From contig NZ_JAKLSQ010000019.1 of assembly GCF_022014495.1 (NCBI RefSeq), positions 141,009 to 205,008 of the forward strand: a stretch of 64,000 nucleotides of DNA. Direction: 5' to 3'. The stretch is from Sandaracinobacteroides sayramensis (GTDB taxonomy: Bacteria; Pseudomonadota; Alphaproteobacteria; Sphingomonadales; Sphingomonadaceae). Shown here in pieces: positions 59,542-64,000 of this stretch. The translations under genes were made by a program, and so were the position numbers. The number at the start of each line of letters is the position of its first letter. The stretch's first letter is position 1. The notes under the pieces are model-generated. The model saw nothing but the letters and a program-made list of their open reading frames with translations. It did no database searches and was not told the DNA's origin.

Positions 59542-60186
59542 ATGATCAGGATCATCGGGGCAGCCTTGCTGTCCACAGCAGCCGTCGCCAGCCCGGCGGC
59601 GGCCTTGACCATCACTTTCGATGAGCTTTCGCCCGGGAACAAGGGCAGGGAACTGGCCGTGGACGGCTTTCATTTCAGCCTTGGGGGCGCACCCGGCTTC
59701 AACGAAGTGGATATCTCTTTTTACATCAACCCGCTTGGTCATGGCTATAACGCAGACCCCGAGGGGCTGACCGTTACCCAGGGGCGGCATGGAACCGCTG
59801 TGACGGTAACGAAAATCGGCGGCGGTGCGTTCGATTTTGTCTCGATCGGTCTGGCCGATAGTTGGAACCGGGGTTCGGCTGCGGGAGCCGAGTTGGTCTA
59901 TTTCCGATTCAATACGGCTGAAGGCTTCAGCGAAGAAGTTGTGACGATAGACGGCACGCCCGGGCTACAGACTTTCACCGCCAACCGTCAGGGTCTGCTA
60001 TCGTTCAGCTTTCATACGGTGTGGAACCGGATTCAGTTCGACAATGTCGTGATCGGAGACCCAGTCGTGCCGGGAACGCCCGGCGGCGTGCCCGAGCCGG
60101 CCACCTGGGCGATGCTGATCGCCGGCTTCGGCCTCGTCGGCTCCGCGATGCGCCGCCGGCGCGAGGCGGTTTCGCAAGCCTTGTAG
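59542..60186 (+). CDS. PEPxxWA-CTERM exported protein, copy 1
   Basis: The 214-residue product has a signal peptide (MIRIIGAALLSTAAVASPAA), a beta-rich extracellular domain (FDELSPGNKGRELAVDGFHF; FDFVSIGLADSWNRGSAAGA; LQTFTANRQGLLSFSFHTVW), and a C-terminal sorting signal PEPATWAMLIAGFGLVGSAM followed by RRRR. This PEPxxWA tag is processed by an archaeosortase/exosortase-like enzyme or retained in the membrane, in bacteria with extracellular matrix. The body is related to copy 2 (60258). The ribosome site lies in AACAGGGGAA, repeated before each of the three genes. Confidence 0.93.
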   Translation: MIRIIGAALLSTAAVASPAAALTITFDELSPGNKGRELAVDGFHFSLGGAPGFNEVDISFYINPLGHGYNADPEGLTVTQGRHGTAVTVTKIGGGAFDFVSIGLADSWNRGSAAGAELVYFRFNTAEGFSEEVVTIDGTPGLQTFTANRQGLLSFSFHTVWNRIQFDNVVIGDPVVPGTPGGVPEPATWAMLIAGFGLVGSAMRRRREAVSQAL

Positions 60187-60194
60187 AACGAAAC

Positions 60195-60228
60195 CCGAGC
60201 CGATCACATCGGCTCGGCCGTTCTTGTT
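60195..60228 (+). terminator. Intrinsic terminator between PEPxxWA-CTERM copies 1 and 2
   Basis: A perfect 10-bp stem CCGAGCCGAT / ATCGGCTCGG (60195-60204 with 60208-60217) with a three-base loop is followed by CCGTTCTTGTTG. It lies eight bases after the stop, but it could also be an attenuator, because copy 2 starts only 40 bases later. Confidence 0.75.
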
Positions 60229-60257
60229 GTCCATCTTTCAAGCAACAGGGGAATATC

Positions 60258-60914
60258 ATGCAGATTGTCAGAATTGCATTGCTTGCGGCCTGCGCCGCCA
60301 CTTTCGCCACGCCCGCCGCGGCGGCGGTGATCACGTTCGACGATGCGACGCCGGGACATTATTACACGGACACCGGGCCGACTATAGATGGCTTTCGCTT
60401 CGTTGCAGGTCCAGCCTGGGGAGGCAATCCTCCATACAATCTTCATTCGTATAGAATCCTTCGACAAGGTGAACATCCTAATGCAGATCCTAAGGGGCAG
60501 ACTCTTCGAATTGCCAATACTAATACGATGGTGACTGTAAGCAAGATTGACGGTAGCACTTTCGAGCTCGTTTCGATAGATCTTGCGGATGCTTTCAACA
60601 CTGGAGATATTACAATCGGCGCCACCCTGTTTTTCAATACAGTCGATGGCTGGACCTCGGAAACGGTGTATCTCGACCACCTCCGCGAGCTTCAGACATT
60701 CACCTTCAATCGTGCCGGACTTCTGTCCTTCAGTGTCGCGAATACGCGCGAGTGGAGCAATTATTCCTTGCAATTCGACAATGTGGTGATCGGCGATCCT
60801 GTCGTGCCCGGCACCCCCGGCGGCGTCCCCGAACCCGCCGCCTGGGCGATGCTGATCGCCGGCTTCGGCCTCGTCGGCTCGGCAATGCGCCGCCGCAGGG
60901 CCGTGCCGGCCTGA
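60258..60914 (+). CDS. PEPxxWA-CTERM exported protein, copy 2
   Basis: The 218-residue product is like copy 1: signal peptide (MQIVRIALLAACAATFATPA), a domain with VITFDDATPGHYYTDTGPTI, DGSTFELVSIDLADAFNTGD and LQTFTFNRAGLLSFSVANTR, then NVVIGDPVVPGTPGGVPEPA leading into the anchor WAMLIAGFGLVGSAMRRRR. The last ~40 residues are almost identical to copy 1 at protein level, while the body differs more, so the tag has been kept or exchanged by recombination. The middle of the gene is more AT-rich than its ends. AACAGGGGAA supplies the ribosome site for ATG 60258. Confidence 0.93.
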   Translation: MQIVRIALLAACAATFATPAAAAVITFDDATPGHYYTDTGPTIDGFRFVAGPAWGGNPPYNLHSYRILRQGEHPNADPKGQTLRIANTNTMVTVSKIDGSTFELVSIDLADAFNTGDITIGATLFFNTVDGWTSETVYLDHLRELQTFTFNRAGLLSFSVANTREWSNYSLQFDNVVIGDPVVPGTPGGVPEPAAWAMLIAGFGLVGSAMRRRRAVPA

Positions 60915-60960
60915 CCCCAGGATTTCCACGCAACAGGCTATTCTAAACAGGGGAAAGACC

Positions 60961-61530
60961 ATGAACAGGATCATTGCGGCAGCGTTGCTGTCCACCGCTG
61001 CCATCGCCTCCAGCCCGGCGGCCGCTGCGACATTGCTTGGCAGCGAAGTAACGGCCAGCCTTCGGTATCCCACGCTCGAAACCATCTGGTCCCAATCGGG
61101 ACCGCTGGTGGTGGGGGCGGATATCGAATTTCCGCAGGGCTCACTCAACAGCCCGAACTTCCAGATCGATGTCACCGACACGCAGGTGATTTTCGAAGCC
61201 CTCACATCCGCCACCTATGGCAATGCGCCTTTCAACGGCTTCCTGCTGGCCTTCTCGGGCGCAAGCCCGATCAAGGGCGTCACGGTGAATGCGGCCAGCA
61301 CGCTGGCGCCCGTTTCCTTCGGCTTTTCCGCTGAAAGCATTCACTTCGATGTCGCCGGCCTGGTCGGCAGCCGGGGCGCCAGGATCATCCTGGATGTGGC
61401 CGGCACAACATCTGTCGACCCCACGCCCGGCGGCGTCCCCGAACCCGCCACCTGGGCAATGCTGATCGCCGGCTTCGGCTTCGTCGGCGGCGCCCTGCGG
61501 CGGCGCAAGCCGGCGCAGATCATCGCCTGA
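60961..61530 (+). CDS. PEPxxWA-CTERM exported protein, copy 3
   Basis: The 189-residue product has a signal peptide (MNRIIAAALLSTAAIASSPA) and the same C-terminal tag (PEPATWAMLIAGFGFVGGAL then RRRK), but its body (LLGSEVTASLRYPTLETIWS, PQGSLNSPNFQIDVTDTQVI, FNGFLLAFSGASPIKG) differs from copies 1 and 2 and shows another beta-rich fold. Each of the three genes is preceded by AACAGGGGAA, which supports recent common regulation of translation. No exosortase gene is in the window. Confidence 0.93.
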   Translation: MNRIIAAALLSTAAIASSPAAAATLLGSEVTASLRYPTLETIWSQSGPLVVGADIEFPQGSLNSPNFQIDVTDTQVIFEALTSATYGNAPFNGFLLAFSGASPIKGVTVNAASTLAPVSFGFSAESIHFDVAGLVGSRGARIILDVAGTTSVDPTPGGVPEPATWAMLIAGFGFVGGALRRRKPAQIIA

Positions 61531-61631
61531 CCCGGGCCGCTCCCTTCCGTCGAACAAGCAGGCCCGCTCCGCTCCTCACAGCGGCGCGGGCCACCCGCCA
61601 ATCCGCTCGCCAGCCCGGCCCAGCGCCACCG

Positions 61632-62267
61632 TCACCCCGTCGGCTTCGCTTTCAGCAGCGCCAGTCCGAAGCCGATGAAGATTCCGCCGGTCAGCCGGTT
61701 GAACCAGCGCTTCACCGGCGGCCGGCGCAGGTGCCGCGCGAGGGACCGGCCGCCCAGCGCGTAGACGAAGTACCAGAAGCACTCCAGCGCCGCGAAGGTC
61801 GCCACCAGTATCGCGAACTGCGGCGCCTCGGACATCCGCGGATTCACGAACTGCGGCAGGAAGGCGGCGGCGAACAGCAGCAGCTTCGGGTTGCTGATGC
61901 CGATGGCGAACCCGGCCCGGAACAGCCGCGCCGCCGACACCTCGGGCGGCAGGAAGGCGCCCTCCTCGGTATAGACCGGCTCCACCTCCGCCCGCCACGC
62001 CTTCACCCCCAGATAGACGAGATAGCCGACGCCCAGATAGCGCAGCACCTCGAAGGCGCCGGGCACCGCCAGCAGCAGCGCGGTCAGCCCCGCCGCCGAG
62101 GTGACCAGCACCAGCGTCACCGCCGCCAGACACCCCGCCATCGCGAACACCGCCCGCCGCACCCCCAGATCGACACTGCGCGAAAGGATATGCAGCATGT
62201 TCGGCCCGGGCGTGCCCGAAAGCAGGAACACGGCGACCACGAACAGCCACCAGGTGTGAAGCGACAT
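61632..62267 (-). CDS. LysE/RhtB-family exporter
   Basis: The 211-residue product is a six-helix LysE-type transporter: WWLFVVAVFLLSGTPGPNML at the start, RRAVFAMAGCLAAVTLVLVT, VLRYLGVGYLVYLGVKAWRA, FAIGISNPKLLLFAAAFLPQ and the closing KRWFNRLTGGIFIGFGLALL. Members export amino acids such as lysine, threonine or homoserine lactone. The substrate is unknown. It is followed by (upstream on the same strand) the thiazole synthase gene with a nine-base gap, so both could be co-transcribed. Confidence 0.94.
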   Translation of the reverse strand: MSLHTWWLFVVAVFLLSGTPGPNMLHILSRSVDLGVRRAVFAMAGCLAAVTLVLVTSAAGLTALLLAVPGAFEVLRYLGVGYLVYLGVKAWRAEVEPVYTEEGAFLPPEVSAARLFRAGFAIGISNPKLLLFAAAFLPQFVNPRMSEAPQFAILVATFAALECFWYFVYALGGRSLARHLRRPPVKRWFNRLTGGIFIGFGLALLKAKPTG

Positions 62268-62276
62268 CGCCGAAGC

Positions 62277-63251
62277 CTAGATCAGCCCGGCCAGCGGGCT
62301 CGACGGGTCGGCGTAACGCCGCACCCCCATCCGCCCGGCCAGATAGGCGTCGCGCCCGGCTTCCACCGCCGCCTTCATCGCCCGCGCCATCCGCACCGGG
62401 TCTTTGGCCTCGGCGATTGCGGTGTTCATCAGCACCCCGTCGCAGCCCAGCTCCATGGCGATCGCCGCGTCGCTCGCCGTGCCGACGCCCGCGTCCACCA
62501 GAACCGGCACTCTAGCCGCCTCCACGATCAGCCGGATGTTCACCCGGTTCTGGATACCCAGCCCGGAGCCGATCGGCGCCCCCAGCGGCATGATGGCCGC
62601 CGCCCCAGCCTCCTCCAGCCGCTTCGCCACCACCGGATCGTCGGAGGTGTAGACCATCACGTCGAACCCCTCCTTCACCAGCACCTCGGTCGCGCGGATG
62701 GTCTCGATCACGTCGGGGAACAGCGTCTTCGGGTCGGCCAGCACTTCCAGCTTCACCAGCGTCCAGCCGCCCGCCTCCCGCGCCAGCCGCAACGTCCGCA
62801 GCGCGTCGTCGGCGGTGAAGCAGCCGGCGGTGTTCGGCAGATAGGTGAAGCGGTCCGGCTTCACATAATCCGTCAGCAGCGGCTGGGACCTGTCCGTCAG
62901 GTTCACCCGCCGCACCGCCACCGTCACGATCTCGGCGCCGGCCGCCTCGGCCGCAGCGGCATTCTGCGCATAATCCTTATACTTGCCCGTCCCCACGATC
63001 AGCCGGGAACGGAAGGTCCGCCCCGCCACCGTCCAGCCGTCGTCCTCACCGCCGCCCACGAAATGCACCACTTCCAGACTGTCCCCTTCTTCCAGCACCA
63101 CATCCCCCCACAGGCTCATCGGCACGATCTCGCGGTTGCGCTCCACCGCCACCCGCCCCTTCGCCAGTTCCAGCGCCTCCACCAGCGCCGCGACCGTGGT
63201 TCCCTGCGGCGTCTCGCGCCGCTCTCCGTTCAACATGATGGCGATTTGCAT
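62277..63251 (-). CDS. thiG: Fused sulfur carrier ThiS and thiazole synthase ThiG
   Basis: The 324-residue product is a fusion. Residues 1-68 are a ThiS ubiquitin-like domain ([36 protein letters not shown]) ending in Gly66-68, the place where the free ThiS C-terminus carries the thiocarboxylate. Residues 72-324 are ThiG ([20 protein letters not shown], Lys167 in [15 protein letters not shown] as Schiff-base lysine, [40 protein letters not shown]). It makes the thiazole of thiamine from deoxyxylulose phosphate. In the fusion the GG is internal, so sulfur loading requires processing or another way. The start is ATG 63251. It is divergent from aroQ. Confidence 0.94.
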   Translation of the reverse strand: MQIAIMLNGERRETPQGTTVAALVEALELAKGRVAVERNREIVPMSLWGDVVLEEGDSLEVVHFVGGGEDDGWTVAGRTFRSRLIVGTGKYKDYAQNAAAAEAAGAEIVTVAVRRVNLTDRSQPLLTDYVKPDRFTYLPNTAGCFTADDALRTLRLAREAGGWTLVKLEVLADPKTLFPDVIETIRATEVLVKEGFDVMVYTSDDPVVAKRLEEAGAAAIMPLGAPIGSGLGIQNRVNIRLIVEAARVPVLVDAGVGTASDAAIAMELGCDGVLMNTAIAEAKDPVRMARAMKAAVEAGRDAYLAGRMGVRRYADPSSPLAGLI

Positions 63252-63299
63252 GGAAGCCTCTATAAGCCCCCGAACGCAAGGCTCAACCGGAGGGATGTT

Positions 63300-63761
63300 T
63301 TGCCAGCAGAAACCCGCAACATCGTGATGGTGCTGAACGGCCCCAATCTGAACCTCCTCGGCACCCGCGAGCCGGAGGTCTATGGCGCCACCACGCTCGA
63401 CGACATAGCGCAAGCGCTGACGGAACAGGGCGACCGCCTCGGCCTCATCGTCGATCTGCGCCAGTCCAACCACGAAGGCCATCTGATCGACTGGCTGCAC
63501 GAGGCCGGCGCCACCAACATCACCGCCGTGATCCTGAACGCCGGCGCCTACACCCACACCTCGGTGGCGCTGCGCGACGCGATCAGGTCGATCGCCGTGC
63601 CGGTCATCGAAGTGCATCTCTCCAACCCCGCCGCGCGCGAATCCTTCCGCCACATCAGCCACATATCCCCGGTGGCGGCGGGCGTCATCCAGGGTTTCGG
63701 CGCCCGGGGCTATGCGCTCGCGCTGGACGCGGCCGCCGCAATGCGGCAAAGCGCGCGCTAA
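63300..63761 (+). CDS. aroQ: Type II 3-dehydroquinate dehydratase
   Basis: The 153-residue product matches Aro[18 protein letters not shown] with the catalytic Tyr, the Arg in the flexible [12 protein letters not shown] region, [18 protein letters not shown], and [19 protein letters not shown]. It removes water from 3-dehydroquinate in the shikimate pathway as a dodecamer. I propose TTG 63300 as the start with GGAGGG just upstream; ATG 63327 would cut into the conserved beginning. It precedes accB by 26 bases, a common arrangement in alphaproteobacteria (aroQ-accB-accC). Confidence 0.94.
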   Translation: MPAETRNIVMVLNGPNLNLLGTREPEVYGATTLDDIAQALTEQGDRLGLIVDLRQSNHEGHLIDWLHEAGATNITAVILNAGAYTHTSVALRDAIRSIAVPVIEVHLSNPAARESFRHISHISPVAAGVIQGFGARGYALALDAAAAMRQSAR

Positions 63762-63787
63762 ATCACCGAACATAAGAAGGACAAGGA

Positions 63788-64000
63788 ATGGCTGCTCCCA
63801 AGGCGGAAGCCGACAAGATGCGGGTAGAGCTGGAGCTGGTCCGCCAGCTCGCCGCCCTGCTGGACGATACCAACCTCTCCGAAATCGAAGTGCAGGACGG
63901 CGACCGCGCCATCCGCGTCGCCCGCCAGCTTGGCGGCGTAGTGGCCGCCGCCCCCGCCCCGGTCGCGGCGGCGCCCGCAGCGGCCGCGCCCGCCGCCGCC
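63788..64000 (+). CDS. accB: Biotin carboxyl carrier protein of acetyl-CoA carboxylase, N-terminal part
   Basis: The frame starts at ATG 63788 after AGAAGGACAAGGA and stays open to the window edge, giving 71 residues. [38 protein letters not shown] is the typical AccB N-terminal region, followed by an Ala/Pro-rich linker. The biotin-bearing domain lies beyond the window. AccB carries carboxybiotin for the first step of fatty acid synthesis; BioB at 57220 supplies biotin. Confidence 0.92.
   Translation, partial: MAAPKAEADKMRVELELVRQLAALLDDTNLSEIEVQDGDRAIRVARQLGGVVAAAPAPVAAAPAAAAPAAA

Noticed and set aside
63252..63299. TPP riboswitch before the thiamine gene
   Set aside because: The gap to aroQ is only 48 bases, too short, and no THI box (CTGAGA...) is seen.
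61731..63761. 676-codon plus-strand frame covering lysE and thiG in antisense
   Set aside because: Only its last 153 codons (AroQ) make sense; the rest is His/Arg/Pro-rich antisense translation.

Overview
The window is chromosomal DNA of a GC-rich alphaproteobacterium, most likely a member of the Sphingomonadales. The signs are three tandem PEPxxWA-CTERM proteins, an NDUFA12-type complex I accessory subunit, a two-domain cold-shock protein, a large TonB-dependent receptor, an ECF41-type sigma factor, and many short palindromic repeats of the CCCCGGGCTTGACCCGGGG type. Most of the sequence is ordinary, densely packed core genome with short or overlapping intergenic gaps.

Region 1-2,150 holds a truncated membrane protein, a TauD-type dioxygenase and ssb with a clear terminator. 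Region 2,151-14,524 is the outstanding feature: a complete type I secretion locus on the minus strand in the order hlyB, hlyD, three small AT-rich genes, a 1,937-residue RTX protein and a HlyC-type lysine acyltransferase. The first ~450 codons of the RTX gene and the three small genes are strikingly AT-rich, while the rest of the RTX gene and hlyBD resemble the genome. The N-terminal region carries a zincin-like HEPGH motif followed by hydrophobic segments. The 3' tail of hlyD is duplicated between the small genes. Together this looks like an exchangeable toxin domain with candidate immunity genes, inserted by recombination at the hlyD tail.

Region 14,782-24,910 contains a Sel1 lipoprotein, methylmalonyl-CoA epimerase, two exported proteins of unknown function, a CoxG-like protein, a double cold-shock protein, DUF192, NDUFA12, MlaD, DUF2155, Aat and a DegP/HtrA protease. 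Region 25,412-34,272 has the propionyl-CoA carboxylase alpha subunit (which works with the epimerase in propionyl-CoA catabolism), YqgE, a peroxiredoxin and dienelactone hydrolase pair, DUF2147, dapD overlapping a HAD phosphatase, and a lipoprotein-type subtilisin autotransporter.

Region 34,848-45,346 has dnaB, threonine aldolase, an EamA transporter, a flavin reductase, a PadR regulator with a palindromic site and terminator, an enoyl-CoA hydratase, an RhlE-type RNA helicase and a TonB-dependent receptor. Region 45,638-55,296 includes small exported proteins, a methyltransferase, a SIMPL protein, the overlapping glyoxalase pair gloA-gloB, gltX, an ECF41 sigma factor with a monooxygenase-type partner, a zinc alcohol dehydrogenase and tRNA-Gly(GCC). 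Region 55,413-64,000 has a YbbN-type thioredoxin, a Lon-substrate-binding-domain protein, bioB (biotin for the carboxylases here), a LuxR-type regulator divergent from the PEPxxWA-CTERM trio, a LysE exporter, a fused ThiS-ThiG protein, aroQ and the start of accB.
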